DNA from: Streptomyces nodosus | GTDB taxonomy: Bacteria > Actinomycetota > Actinomycetes > Streptomycetales > Streptomycetaceae | Assembly (NCBI RefSeq): GCF_008704995.1 | Contig: NZ_CP023747.1 | Location: 992,001 to 1,056,000 of the forward strand | Direction: 5' to 3' | DNA length: 64,000 nucleotides | The notes under the pieces: model-generated | Told to the model about the DNA's origin: nothing | The model's database searches: none | Seen by the model: only the letters and a program-made list of their open reading frames with translations | Shown here: piece by piece, positions 1 through 9,471 of the stretch | Layout of the letters: every line of letters starts with the position of its first letter | Numbering within the stretch: position 1 is the stretch's first letter | Program-made: the position numbers and the translations under genes

Positions 1-1
1 G

Positions 2-238
2 ACCACCCACCCCGGCAGCGGCGTCTCCCTGATGACGGCCCGCAAGGCGGGGGCCGCGGGACGCGAGGGAAACTCGGTGGGCGTCTATATGTGCACCGAC
101 CTGGCGTGCTCCCTCTATGTACGCGGGAAGAAGGTGTCCGAGGCCGGGGGCCGCTTCGAGGAGAGCCTCACCACCGAGGAGCAGATCGCCCGGACGGTGG
201 GCAATCTCTCCTCCTTCCTCGACACCCTGTTCGTCTGA
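2..238 (+). CDS. FBP-domain protein (EF-G-binding type), 3' part only
   Basis: The gene runs off the left edge; only the last 78 codons are here, in frame from base 2, so its start is outside the window. The visible part begins TTHPGSGVSLM and contains GNSVGVYMCTDLACSLYVRGK followed by an acidic helical tail (ESLTTEEQIARTVGNL). This resembles the C-terminal treble-clef half of the FBP family of fibronectin-binding/elongation-factor-G-binding proteins common in actinomycetes, with the CTDLAC cysteines as the second half of the zinc knuckle. The first cysteine pair would lie upstream. The family assignment is from recognition of the motif. The role in translation or fusidic-acid tolerance is known only for distant relatives and is not shown here. 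Confidence 0.7.
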   Translation, partial: TTHPGSGVSLMTARKAGAAGREGNSVGVYMCTDLACSLYVRGKKVSEAGGRFEESLTTEEQIARTVGNLSSFLDTLFV

Positions 239-349
239 CCTCCCCACCCAGGTCAGGGGACATGCGCTCCCCCCTGTCCGGGAAACCCGTTCCTCGGATA
301 CGTTCCTGCATACGTTCGTCGCCCACGTGGAACGGGAAGGCCCCCTGGG

Positions 350-1630
350 ATGCGAGATGTTCATGCTGCGTGGACGGGGGGCGTCTCCCGGATCGCGAAG
401 TGGCGCCAGGAGCCCGAGGTCGTCCAGGCGGTGCGTTCGACGGGGGCCGCGACCATCGCCTATGTGGTCGCGCTGCACCTCAGCCCCGAACCGGCCCCGC
501 TCACGGCCCCCCTGACGGCGCTGCTCGTGGTCCAGGTGACGCTCTATGCGACGCTCACCACGAGCGTGCGCCGGGTGAACGCCGTGGTGACCGGCGTCGT
601 CATCGCCATCGGCTTCAGCATCCTGGTGGGTCTGACCTGGTGGAGCCTCGCCCTGATCATCCTGGCCTCACTGGCCGTCGGTCATCTCGTACGGGTCAGC
701 GAGTTCGTGCCCGAGGTGGCGATCAGCGCCATGCTGGTGCTCGGGGTGACCCAGGTGGGCAGCACGGCCTGGGCGCGGGTGGTGGAGACCCTGATCGGCG
801 CGGCGGTGGGCCTGGGCACCAACTTCGTCTTCGCTCCCCCGGTGTGGGTGAGCGCCGCCGGGGAGTCCATCGAGGGGCTGGCCCGTCGGATACGGCAGTT
901 GATGCTGCGGGTCGCCGAGGAGACCGCGGGCCGCGGTGCCGCCACCCGGGCGACCGTGAACCTGTATGAGGCGCGCCGGCTCGACCATGAGATCGTCCTG
1001 GTGGACGCGGCCCTGCGGCAGGCCGAGGACAGTCTGAAGCTCAACCCCCGGGTCCGTGAGGGCCTGCTGCACCGCATCGTGCTGCGCACCGGACTGGACA
1101 CGCTGGAGATCGTCACGGTCGTGCTGCGGGTGATCGCACGCACCGTCGCCGACCTCGCGAAGGAGCGGGACCCCGAGCCGCTGTTCGAACCCGAGACGGG
1201 GGCGACGCTGGAGCGGCTGCTGTCCGAGATCGGTGACGCGGTGGTGAGCTTCGCGGTGCTCGTCACCACCGAGGTCAGCAGCAACGCCGAGTCCGCCGAG
1301 GCCCGGCTCGCCGAGCAGCTGACCACGGCGGGCGCGACCCGCGACAAGCTGGCCGGACTGCTTCTCGAGGACGCCCGGCGGGACGCACGGTGGTGGCACT
1401 TCCACGGCGCGGTCCTCACCGAGGTCAACCGCATCCTGGACGAGCTGGACACGGAGCACCGCGCTCGCCGGCTGCTGGAGGAGCTGGACCGCGGCACCCG
1501 GGAGGAGCGCGAGCGCAACCCGCGCCTGGCCAGACTGCGGGACCTGGTGCGCGACGGACGGGCGGCCCGGCTGCGCGCTCTGCTCCCGGGCGGCCGGAAC
1601 CGTCCGGCTCCCCGGCGTCGTTTCCGATGA
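350..1630 (+). CDS. FUSC-family (aromatic acid exporter-like) membrane protein
   Basis: This 426-residue protein has an N-terminal block of hydrophobic segments from about residue 30 to 165 (TGAATIAYVVALHL, LLVVQVTLYATL, VVTGVVIAIGFSILVGL, LALIILASLAVGHLV, AISAMLVLGVT, LIGAAVGLGTNFVF). A long charged helical cytoplasmic part follows (about residues 170-400), ending in an Arg-rich tail. That arrangement is typical of single-copy FUSC/ArAE-like proteins of actinomycetes. Their substrates are unknown; export of aromatic compounds is known only for the proteobacterial relatives. The ATG at 350 follows GGAAGG at a reasonable distance. The gene stands alone between a convergent-free left neighbour and the lactonase gene, and a perfect 8-bp stem-loop at 1743-1765 may end its transcript. 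Confidence 0.8.
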   Translation: MRDVHAAWTGGVSRIAKWRQEPEVVQAVRSTGAATIAYVVALHLSPEPAPLTAPLTALLVVQVTLYATLTTSVRRVNAVVTGVVIAIGFSILVGLTWWSLALIILASLAVGHLVRVSEFVPEVAISAMLVLGVTQVGSTAWARVVETLIGAAVGLGTNFVFAPPVWVSAAGESIEGLARRIRQLMLRVAEETAGRGAATRATVNLYEARRLDHEIVLVDAALRQAEDSLKLNPRVREGLLHRIVLRTGLDTLEIVTVVLRVIARTVADLAKERDPEPLFEPETGATLERLLSEIGDAVVSFAVLVTTEVSSNAESAEARLAEQLTTAGATRDKLAGLLLEDARRDARWWHFHGAVLTEVNRILDELDTEHRARRLLEELDRGTREERERNPRLARLRDLVRDGRAARLRALLPGGRNRPAPRRRFR

Positions 1631-1742
1631 CGACCGTCGCGATGACGACGGGCGCACGGCGGCGGGACCTCCCCGGTTCGACTGCTGCTCCACGGCGGGA
1701 CGCACCGGGCAAGCCCGCCCTGGTCGGCGACTGACAGTCACC

Positions 1743-1765
1743 CCCGTTGCACCCCACGCAACGGG
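1743..1765 (+). terminator. Perfect 8-bp stem-loop after the FUSC gene
   Basis: CCCGTTGC, a 7-base spacer and GCAACGGG form a perfect stem 112 bases after the FUSC stop codon and 81 bases before the lactonase start. No U tract follows, as is common for Streptomyces terminators. It could instead be a protein-binding inverted repeat for the lactonase promoter. Confidence 0.45.
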
Positions 1766-1846
1766 TATTGCTCACCTTGCACTCGGCGGTCGATCCGCGC
1801 CATGGTGACTGTCATAGCTGAGGTCGTCGATTTCCGAGGTACGGGC

Positions 1847-3055
1847 ATGGACACAGACGCGAAACCGGCACGGGGTTCGCTGGGCGACCGCTGGAGCAGA
1901 CGCCGTTTCCTCGGCGCCGCCACGGCCGTCACCGCGGTCGCGGCGATCCCGGCGCCCGTCACGTCCCGGAGCGCACCGACCGCGCCCCGGGAGGCTCCGG
2001 TGTCGTCCCCGCCGAGCCGGCCCGCCGGTCCCCGGCCGCTCTACATCGGCACCTACACCTCGATGCGGGGCGGCGGACGGGGCATCGGCCTGGCGGCCTA
2101 CGACCCGAGGACCGGCAGGATCAGCGGCAAGGGGACACTGACCGGGGTGCCCGATCCGTCGTATCTGGCGGTTCACCCGAACGGGCGCACCCTCTACGCC
2201 GTGGACGAGCGGCAGGACGGCACGGTGACGGCCGTGCGCCTGCCCGGGCACGAGATCCTCGGCAGTCGCAGCACGGGCGGGGCGGGCCCCTGCCATGTGT
2301 CGGTGCATCCCAGCGGGCGCTGGCTGCTCAGCGCCAACTTCGCCTCGGGCAGTGTGGCCGTGCATCCCATCAAGGCCTCCGGTGCGCTCGGTGAGCGCAC
2401 CGCCCTCGTCACCCATTCCAGCCCGCCGCCCGGACCGGGCCAGCAGGGGCCGCACGCCCACCAGTTCCTCACCGCGCCCGACGGCAGGCATGTGATCGCG
2501 GTCGATCTGGGCACCGACACCGTCTACACCTACCGGCTCGACCAGTCCCGGGGGACGCTCACCGAGGTCTCCCGGGCGCGCACCCGGCCGGGCGCGGGAC
2601 CGAGGCATCTCACCTTCCACCCGGGCGGCCGTTTCGCCTATCTGGCCAACGAGCTCGACAACACGGCCGTCGTCTGCGCCTACGACCCGGCGAGCGGGCG
2701 CCTGACCCTGGGCGAACCGCAGTCCACGGGCGGGGGCAGAGGCACCAACTACCCCGCTCAGTTCGCGGTGACCAGGGACGGGGCGTACGCGTATCTCGCC
2801 AACCGCGGTCACAACACCGTGACCCGCTACGGGATCGAGGCCCGAGGCGCCCGCCTGCGACTGCTCGGCAGTGTGCCGGTGGGCGGGGACTTCCCCCGCC
2901 ATCTGGCGCTCTCCCCCGACGGCGGGCTGCTGTTCACGGCGAACCAGCGGTCGTCCACGGTCAGCGTCTTCCATGTCGACCACGGCAGCGGCGAACTGCG
3001 GTCGGCCGGCGAGCCGTTCGCCTCACCCGTCGCCGTCTGTGCGCTGCCGCTGTAG
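1847..3055 (+). CDS. Secreted lactonase-family seven-bladed beta-propeller (Tat signal)
   Basis: The preferred start is ATG 1847, because GAGGT ends six bases before it; an upstream ATG at 1802 is in frame but lacks a site. From 1847 the protein is 402 residues. It opens with a twin-arginine signal (SRRRFLGAATAVTAVAAIPAP), so export in folded form is predicted. The rest repeats propeller blades with motifs such as DPSYLAVHPNGRTLYAVDE, GPCHVSVHPSGRWLLSANF, GPRHLTFHPGGRFAYLANE and FPRHLALSPDGGLLFTANQ. These are diagnostic of the 6-phosphogluconolactonase/carboxy-cis,cis-muconate cyclase-like lactonase family. A secreted member is unlikely to be the cytosolic pentose-phosphate enzyme; its substrate is unknown. 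Its 3' end overlaps the convergent gene by 33 bases. Confidence 0.85.
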   Translation: MDTDAKPARGSLGDRWSRRRFLGAATAVTAVAAIPAPVTSRSAPTAPREAPVSSPPSRPAGPRPLYIGTYTSMRGGGRGIGLAAYDPRTGRISGKGTLTGVPDPSYLAVHPNGRTLYAVDERQDGTVTAVRLPGHEILGSRSTGGAGPCHVSVHPSGRWLLSANFASGSVAVHPIKASGALGERTALVTHSSPPPGPGQQGPHAHQFLTAPDGRHVIAVDLGTDTVYTYRLDQSRGTLTEVSRARTRPGAGPRHLTFHPGGRFAYLANELDNTAVVCAYDPASGRLTLGEPQSTGGGRGTNYPAQFAVTRDGAYAYLANRGHNTVTRYGIEARGARLRLLGSVPVGGDFPRHLALSPDGGLLFTANQRSSTVSVFHVDHGSGELRSAGEPFASPVAVCALPL

Positions 3056-3748
3056 CGGGCGGGCACAGGAGGTCCGGGCGGCGTGGGCGAGCAGCACCTG
3101 CATGCGCTCGGTCAGCCCGGCGACATCATCGGCGGGCTCATGGAACGCCAGGCGCACATCGCCGTGGTCGCGGACCCGCTCGACGCGCAGCGTCAGTCCG
3201 TGACGGTCGACGGCGAGCGGCTTGACACGGACGGCACCGTGCAGACTGCGGGGGTCGACAAGGCGGGTGAGCCGCTCGACGGCCTCCGGGTGGGCGTCGG
3301 CGAGATGGGTGAGCAGCCGCGCCTCGGCCCCGGCGAGCGGGTCGGGCCCGGCGGCCGCGTACTCCTCGGCGTCGATCGAGACGACCTGGCGCGACCGGCG
3401 CAGGGCGAGTCGGCTCGGCCGGAACACCAGATGGTCCTCGTCGGGCAGGAACGACCCGGCCAGCCAGAGCCGGGCACGGATCCGGGACCGTACGGGGACG
3501 GGCGCGACATCGGCGAACTCCAGCACCGCGGAGGCCTCGCCGCGCGGTGCGCAGATCGCGGCGGAGAACAGCACACTGTCCTCGGGCGGGCGCAGCAGCA
3601 CCCGGCCGTCCGGGGCGACGGAGTGCGCGCCGACGAGCTCCTCCCGGCCACCGTCGGTGGTCACCGCACAGGACCAGGCGACGGCCACCAGGGTCCGGGC
3701 GCGCTCCGCCGCCGCGGGCGCGGCCATCCAGGCGTGTCGGTCGGCCAT
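3023..3748 (-). CDS. DUF2470 / HugZ-like split-barrel protein, probable haem-iron release enzyme
   Basis: This 241-residue protein has an N-terminal split-barrel part resembling the pyridoxamine-phosphate oxidase/HugZ fold (TLVAVAWSCAVTTDGG ... LVGAHSVAPDGRVLL ... VRSRIRARLWLAGSF). A C-terminal DUF2470 helical part follows (EARLLTHLADAHPEAVERLTRLV ... VDRHGLTLRV ... VRLAFHEPADDVAGLTERMQVLL). Relatives of this two-part build bind or degrade haem. The start ATG at 3748 has an excellent AAGGAGG site, and a near-consensus iron box (3759-3777) overlaps the first bases of that site. The iron box makes iron repression very likely and supports a haem-iron role, but catalysis is inferred. The gene is monocistronic and converges on the lactonase gene with a 33-bp overlap. 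Confidence 0.8.
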   Translation of the reverse strand: MADRHAWMAAPAAAERARTLVAVAWSCAVTTDGGREELVGAHSVAPDGRVLLRPPEDSVLFSAAICAPRGEASAVLEFADVAPVPVRSRIRARLWLAGSFLPDEDHLVFRPSRLALRRSRQVVSIDAEEYAAAGPDPLAGAEARLLTHLADAHPEAVERLTRLVDPRSLHGAVRVKPLAVDRHGLTLRVERVRDHGDVRLAFHEPADDVAGLTERMQVLLAHAARTSCARPLQRQRTDGDG

Positions 3749-3758
3749 TCCAACCTCC

Positions 3759-3777
3759 TTAGGTAAGGCTTGCCTAA
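3759..3777 (-). promoter_or_regulatory. Iron box (DmdR1/IdeR/DtxR-type operator)
   Basis: TTAGGTAAGGCTTGCCTAA matches the actinobacterial consensus TTAGGTTAGGCTAACCTAA at 16 of 19 positions and is nearly palindromic. It lies 11-29 bases upstream of the DUF2470 start and touches its ribosome-binding site, so Fe(II)-loaded repressor would block transcription when iron is plentiful. No gene starts on its other side. Confidence 0.85.
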
Positions 3778-3867
3778 CTTACCGGAGATCGCGACGCACG
3801 CCAACCAGGTCAGGGAATCCGGAACGAACGCGTCCACCGCCGCGCCGGATCCGCCGGCGGCGCGGTG

Positions 3868-4704
3868 TCAGGCGCACGCCGTCCAGTGGGCGGGCCGCGT
3901 GACCGAGTGCGGAAGCCTGGTGCCCGCGCCGCCCCGTGCCGCGTCGACCTGGGGCTGGGTCAGAAAGAGGGCGCCGGTCAGATCGGCGTCGGTGAGGTCC
4001 GCGTCCCGCAGATCGGCGCCGATCAGATCCGCGCCCCTGAGGTCGGCGCCCGTGAGGTCGGCGGCTATCAGGCGGGCGCCGCGCAGACTCGCCCCGCGGA
4101 GGTCGGCCTTCCGCAGCCGGGCACCGATCAGATCCGCGCCCCGGCGGTCCTTCCGCCCGCGCCCGGCACCGGCGTGCGCCAGCTCACTGGTGCGCAGCAG
4201 CAGGACGTCGACCTCCTGCCGGTGGGCCCCCACGTCCAGCCGCCCGAGTTCCTCCGGGGTCCCCAGAGTGAGCCGCTCGGTGGTCTCCAGCATGCGGCGG
4301 AGGTCGGCGTGCACCGGACGGGCCGCGGGCAGGGCGAGCGCCTCGGCCAGATACCGGAGCAGTTCGTGCAGTTGACGCATCACGGGGAACACGTCGAACA
4401 TCCGCCGGGCGTGCTCCCGGCCGACCGACCGCCAGTCCTGTCCGCCGAAGGTGATCTGCGAGACCTTCTGTCCCGCGCCGAAGCAGTCATAGACCGTGCA
4501 GCCGGAGAACCCACGGGGCCGCAGCTCGGCATGGATGCCGCAGCGGAGGTCGTCCCTGAGGTTGCGGCAGGGCGTACCGGCGTCCTTGTCGACGGCGAAG
4601 TCCGCCGAGCAAGCGAAGGGCAGCGCGACACAGCACAGGGCGAAGCAGCGGGCGCAGTCGGCGCGGAGCCCGGAGGGGTCGGCGGGCGGCGGGGACGTGT
4701 GCAT
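3868..4704 (-). CDS. Cys-rich (YkgJ-like) pentapeptide-repeat protein
   Basis: This 278-residue protein starts at ATG 4704 behind GAGGTGA. The N-terminal third carries a cysteine cluster (CARCFALCC ... GTPCRNL ... LRCGIH ... GCTVYDCFGAGQKVSQ), a pattern like YkgJ/CxxCx-type metal-binding modules. The middle is helical (about residues 95-180). The C-terminal third is a run of A(D/N)LxG pentapeptide repeats (ADLIGARLRKADLRGASLRGARL ... ADLRDADLTDADLTGALFL), predicted to form a right-handed beta-helix. It begins ten bases after the sigma-factor stop codon, so both genes are almost certainly co-transcribed. Binding of a metal by the cysteines and a partner role with the sigma factor are inferences; no enzymatic function is evident. 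Confidence 0.8.
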   Translation of the reverse strand: MHTSPPPADPSGLRADCARCFALCCVALPFACSADFAVDKDAGTPCRNLRDDLRCGIHAELRPRGFSGCTVYDCFGAGQKVSQITFGGQDWRSVGREHARRMFDVFPVMRQLHELLRYLAEALALPAARPVHADLRRMLETTERLTLGTPEELGRLDVGAHRQEVDVLLLRTSELAHAGAGRGRKDRRGADLIGARLRKADLRGASLRGARLIAADLTGADLRGADLIGADLRDADLTDADLTGALFLTQPQVDAARGGAGTRLPHSVTRPAHWTACA

Positions 4705-4714
4705 GACGTTCACC

Positions 4715-5608
4715 TCAGAGGCCCGTCCCGGCAAGGTCCAGCCGCTCCAGGCGTTCCGGGTCGGACAGGATGTATATACGGGTGATCCTGCCGTCGGCGA
4801 CGGTGACGGCCATGACCGACACCGGCCGCCCCTCGGGCGCCGTGACCAGCCCGATCTCACCGTTGACCAGGACGAGCCGGGCATACCGGGAGGTCCCCCG
4901 GAACATGAACGCCCCCTCCGCCACGGACTTCGCGCCGCGCAGCACCTTGGACGCCGCCATCCCGGTGGCCAGAGCACCGGCGTCGGCCCGCAGCACCACC
5001 TCCGGATCGAGCACGGCGACCAGGGCGTCGAAGTCTCCGCCGCGCGAGGCCGCGAGGAACGCCTCCAGCACCTCGCGCCGGCGCCCCGGGTCCGGATCGG
5101 CCGCGGGCTCGGCGTCCTGCACCCGGCGGCGGGCCCGGCTGGCGAGCCGGCGGGTGGCGACGGAGGTGCACCCCACGACGGGTGCGATGTCGTCGAAGGG
5201 CACGGCGAACAGGTCGTGCAGCACAAAGGCCAGTCGTTCGGCGGGCCCCAGCGTCTCCAGCACCACCATCAGGGCCAGCCCGACCGAGTCGCCGAACAGC
5301 GCCTGCTGTTCGGGGTCGACCCGGTCCAGCGGGGTGACGACGGGGTCGGGCACAAAGGTGTCCGTCAGGGGTTCCTCGCGGCGCGCCCCGCGGGAACGGA
5401 GCAGATCGAGACAGATACGGCCGACGACGGTGGTGAGCCAGCCGCCGAGATTCTCCACCTCGCTCACATCGGAACGGCTCAGCCTCAGCCAGGCCTCCTG
5501 GACGGCGTCCTCGGCCTCACTCAGCGAGCCGAGCATCCGATAGGCGACGGCCCGGAGATGGCCGCGGTGCGCCTGGAAGCGTTCGGCCAGTTGCTTCTCG
5601 TCGTCCAT
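4715..5608 (-). CDS. ECF41-type (SigJ-like) sigma factor with SnoaL-like C-terminal domain
   Basis: From ATG 5608 (GGGGA upstream) the protein is 297 residues. Region 2 is at about residues 8-75 (FQAHRGHLRAVAYRMLGSLSEAEDAVQEAWLRL) and region 4 at about 105-165 (ERLAFVLHDLFAVPFDDIAPVVGCTSVATRRLASRARRRV). A fused NTF2/SnoaL-like domain follows (LEAFLAASRGGDFDALVAVLDPEVVLRADAG), ending in GRITRIYILSDPERLERL, a variant of the NPDKL motif of ECF41 proteins. In ECF41 factors this C-terminal domain controls activity in place of a separate anti-sigma factor. An in-frame start 81 bases upstream is less likely. The neighbour downstream is the Cys-rich pentapeptide protein rather than the carboxymuconolactone-decarboxylase-type genes commonly found with ECF41. 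Confidence 0.9.
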   Translation of the reverse strand: MDDEKQLAERFQAHRGHLRAVAYRMLGSLSEAEDAVQEAWLRLSRSDVSEVENLGGWLTTVVGRICLDLLRSRGARREEPLTDTFVPDPVVTPLDRVDPEQQALFGDSVGLALMVVLETLGPAERLAFVLHDLFAVPFDDIAPVVGCTSVATRRLASRARRRVQDAEPAADPDPGRRREVLEAFLAASRGGDFDALVAVLDPEVVLRADAGALATGMAASKVLRGAKSVAEGAFMFRGTSRYARLVLVNGEIGLVTAPEGRPVSVMAVTVADGRITRIYILSDPERLERLDLAGTGL

Positions 5609-5747
5609 CGGTCCCCGTTTCGCACGGCCGTCCGTATACGTCCGCGACCGATCCAACCATGCGGCCGCGTCCGGGTGATGCGGCACCACCCGGAAGCGGT
5701 CGTACGGCGGGGCGCCCTCGTGGCCGAGGGCTGGGGGTCGCCCGGAA

Positions 5748-7049
5748 TCAGGCCTCGTCCCGGATCAGCGCCAGCAGGCGGTCCAGGACCCGGGGGCCGC
5801 CCACCCGCACACCGTCGTGTTCGAACTCGTTCGTGACCCAGGTGCGCAGACCACGGATCGAGCGAGCCGTCCGCAGGGCGTGGGCGGTGTCGACATACAT
5901 GTCGTCGTGGTAGATCGCCGCGGCCGCCGGAACCTCGTTGGCGGCCAGCCGGGCGGTGTCGTACAGCGGCGTCCAGTCGGTGCGCTCGGCGAGCAGTTGC
6001 GCGGTCTCGCGCAGCGGGCGCAGCGCCGGATCGGTGTCGAACATCCAGGGGTGCACGGACTCGCCCGTGAACAGCACCGGTCCGTCGCCCGCCAGCGCCT
6101 TGGCGGCGTCGAACTGCGGGAACTCGGCCCGCATCCGCTCCGCCGACCAGGCGGTGGGACGGTCGTCCTGGCCGTAGATGGCCTCGTGGACCAGCGCGTA
6201 CAGGGGGTGGCCCGCGTACGAGAGCAGCGCCTGGACCTGCTCCTGGAAGGCGTCGGAGAGCGCGAGGCCCCCCGGGGTGCGGACGAAGGCGTCCTCGAGC
6301 AGGTAGTGCAGGCGGTGGCTGCCGTCGCCGCTGCCCAGCAGGATGCCGAGGGACTGGAAGGCCTCGACGGTGAGCCGGTGACCGCCGCTGAGGACCGGCT
6401 CGTGCTGGAGCAGGTGTTCGGCGATCCGCCGGGCGCGCTCCACGTCCTGCGGATAGCGGGCGTAGTGGGCGGCGACCTTGCGTTCGATGCGCGGATAGGC
6501 GGCCCGGTAGACGTCGTCCGCGTGGGCGTCGAGGGAGGGCAGCCCTCCGGTGATCACGGCGGCACTCAGGCCCTCGGGGGCGGTGGAGAGGTAGTTGACG
6601 GTGCAGAAACCGCCGAAGCTCTGCCCGAGGACCGTCCACGGGGCCCCTCCGGTGACCCTCGGCCGGATGGCCTCGCAGTCGCGGACGATGGAGTCCGCGC
6701 GGAAGTGCGTCAGATAGTCGGCCTGCTCACGGGGGCCGCCGCGCAGCGGGAGCGTCTGCCGGTTGGCGGGGGTGGAGGCCCCGGTGCCGCGCTGGTCCAG
6801 GAGCAGGACCCGATGGTCCTGAAGGGCGCGGCCGAGCCAGGCCTGCTTCCCGACGAAACGATTCGCCCCGAAGCCGGGGCCGCCCTGGAGGTAGAGCAGC
6901 CAGGGCAGTTCGGCGTCCGCCCGGTCACCCGCGACGACCTCCCGCGCATACAGCTCGATCGTCTCCCCGTCCGGGTCGTCATGGTCGAGGGGTACGACAA
7001 AACGACGGTCGGTGAGGACGATGCCGGGCTGGCGGTAGCTGAGACTCAA
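5748..7049 (-). CDS. Alpha/beta hydrolase, proline iminopeptidase-like (S33 type)
   Basis: I place the start at TTG 7049, preceded by GGGAG at five bases; this yields a 433-residue protein beginning MSLSYRQPGIVLTDRRFVVPLDHDDP, the usual N-terminus for this family. The oxyanion-hole loop LLYLQGGPGFGANR lies near residue 55. The nucleophile elbow GQSFGGF is near residue 140, and an acid/His region lies near the C-terminus (YHDDMYVDTAHAL ... TNEFEHDGVR). This is the S33 prolyl aminopeptidase layout, with a cytosolic location since no signal is present. The gene has its own gap on both sides. A 139-base gap separates it from the sigma-factor gene downstream, so co-transcription is possible but unproven. 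Confidence 0.85.
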   Translation of the reverse strand: MSLSYRQPGIVLTDRRFVVPLDHDDPDGETIELYAREVVAGDRADAELPWLLYLQGGPGFGANRFVGKQAWLGRALQDHRVLLLDQRGTGASTPANRQTLPLRGGPREQADYLTHFRADSIVRDCEAIRPRVTGGAPWTVLGQSFGGFCTVNYLSTAPEGLSAAVITGGLPSLDAHADDVYRAAYPRIERKVAAHYARYPQDVERARRIAEHLLQHEPVLSGGHRLTVEAFQSLGILLGSGDGSHRLHYLLEDAFVRTPGGLALSDAFQEQVQALLSYAGHPLYALVHEAIYGQDDRPTAWSAERMRAEFPQFDAAKALAGDGPVLFTGESVHPWMFDTDPALRPLRETAQLLAERTDWTPLYDTARLAANEVPAAAAIYHDDMYVDTAHALRTARSIRGLRTWVTNEFEHDGVRVGGPRVLDRLLALIRDEA

Positions 7050-7170
7050 CGGTGCTCCCGAGTGGACGGATTCCAGGCCGCGTCCCAGTTGAGCACACCC
7101 TCCCGGGAGACCGGGGACCGGGACCGGCCACCGGGGATCCCGGGTCCGCCCGGGTCCGCCCGGGCGCGGC

Positions 7171-8196
7171 TCAGCGGGGCGCCAGACTGGAGCGGCGCAC
7201 CACCAGCTCCGGCTGGAGCACCACCCTCCGGTGCTCATGGCGCCGCTGCCCCGCCTCCGCCCCGGTCTCCTCCAGCAGCAGCTCCGCGGCGAGCGCGCCC
7301 AGGGTGACGGCGGGCTGCCGTACGGAGGTGAGCGGCACGGCGGCCGCGGCGGCGAACTCGATGTCGTCGTAGCCCACGATGGCGAGGTCGTCGGGGACGC
7401 TCACCCCGGCCGCGTACATGGCCTGCAGCACACCGAGCGCCAGCAGGTCGTTGACGCAGAACACGGCGGTGGGGCGGTCGGCGAGCCCGAGCAGACGGGC
7501 CCCGGCGTCCCGGCCCGCGGCCACATCGAGCCGCTCGGTCGGCAGCTCACGCAGTGCCTCGGGGCCGAGTCCGGCCTCGGCCAGCGCGTTCAGGGCGCCG
7601 GTGCGCCGGTCCCGGACCTGGTGGAGTCCCGGCGGTCCGCTGACATACGCGAGGGAGCGGTGCCCGGCGTCGACGAGATGCCGTACGGCCAGGGCGCCGC
7701 CCGCGACGTCGTCGACCGAGACCGAGCACTCGGTCGTCCCCTCGGCGACCCGGTCCACCAGCACGAACGGGATGCCGTGACGGCGGAACGCCTCGATGTT
7801 GCGGCCGGTCGCGTCGGCGGGGCTGAGCAGCACCCCGCGCACCCGCTGCTCGGCGAAGAGCGCGAGGTACTCGGCCTCCTCGGCGGGGCTCTGCGCACTG
7901 TTGCAGACCATGACGCCGAGCCCGGCCGCGCGGGCGGCCCGTTCGGCGCCCCGGGCCACGTCCACGAAGAACGGGTTGCCCATGTCGAGGACGAGCAGCC
8001 CCATGATCCGGCTGCGCCCGGCCCGCAGCTGCCGCGCCGACTCGCTGCGGACATAGCCCAGGCGGTCGATCGCGGAGAGCACCCGGGCCCGGGTCTCGGA
8101 CGCGACCGTGTCGGGGCGGTTGATGACGTTCGAGACCGTGCCCACGGAGACTCCGGCGGCACGGGCGACGTCCTTGATACCCACCGACTGAGCCAT
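7171..8196 (-). CDS. LacI-family repressor, probable rhamnose regulator
   Basis: This 341-residue protein starts with a canonical LacI helix-turn-helix and hinge (IKDVARAAGVSVGTVSNVINRPDTVASETRARVLSAIDRLGYVRSESARQLRAGRS). A periplasmic-binding-protein-like effector domain follows (MGLLVLDMGNPFFVDVARGAERAA ... GVLLSPADATGRNIEAFRRHGIPFVLVDR ... AVFCVNDLLALGVLQAM ... VGYDDIEFAAAAAVPLTSVRQP). It lies immediately after the sugar importer on the same strand, 177 bases past the binding-protein gene. The 12-bp TGAA-type palindromes near the divergent promoters (13070, 13247) and before the aldolase gene (14460) are the natural candidates for its operators. The inducer is inferred to be rhamnose or a rhamnose intermediate. 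Confidence 0.85.
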   Translation of the reverse strand: MAQSVGIKDVARAAGVSVGTVSNVINRPDTVASETRARVLSAIDRLGYVRSESARQLRAGRSRIMGLLVLDMGNPFFVDVARGAERAARAAGLGVMVCNSAQSPAEEAEYLALFAEQRVRGVLLSPADATGRNIEAFRRHGIPFVLVDRVAEGTTECSVSVDDVAGGALAVRHLVDAGHRSLAYVSGPPGLHQVRDRRTGALNALAEAGLGPEALRELPTERLDVAAGRDAGARLLGLADRPTAVFCVNDLLALGVLQAMYAAGVSVPDDLAIVGYDDIEFAAAAAVPLTSVRQPAVTLGALAAELLLEETGAEAGQRRHEHRRVVLQPELVVRRSSLAPR

Positions 8197-8373
8197 CGGG
8201 CGGGGACCTCCAGCAGAACGAGGGGCGGCGGGCAGGCCTTCACATTACCGCCGCCTCCCGCGTGACCTGCCCACTCGCGCGGCGGCGCACGGTCGACGGC
8301 ACCGGGCGCCGGGGGCGTCGTACCGCCGGACCTCACCGACGGCGGACGGGCCGCACGGGAGGCGGCGACCGGG

Positions 8374-9459
<1,086 letters not shown>

Positions 9460-9471
9460 GGGGAACGTCCT

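Noticed and set aside
8358..8371. GGGCCGCACGGGAG near the end of the importer operon, partly like the DevR-type box
   Set aside because: Only 9 of 12 positions match, it is single, and it lies far from the stress genes; treated as background.
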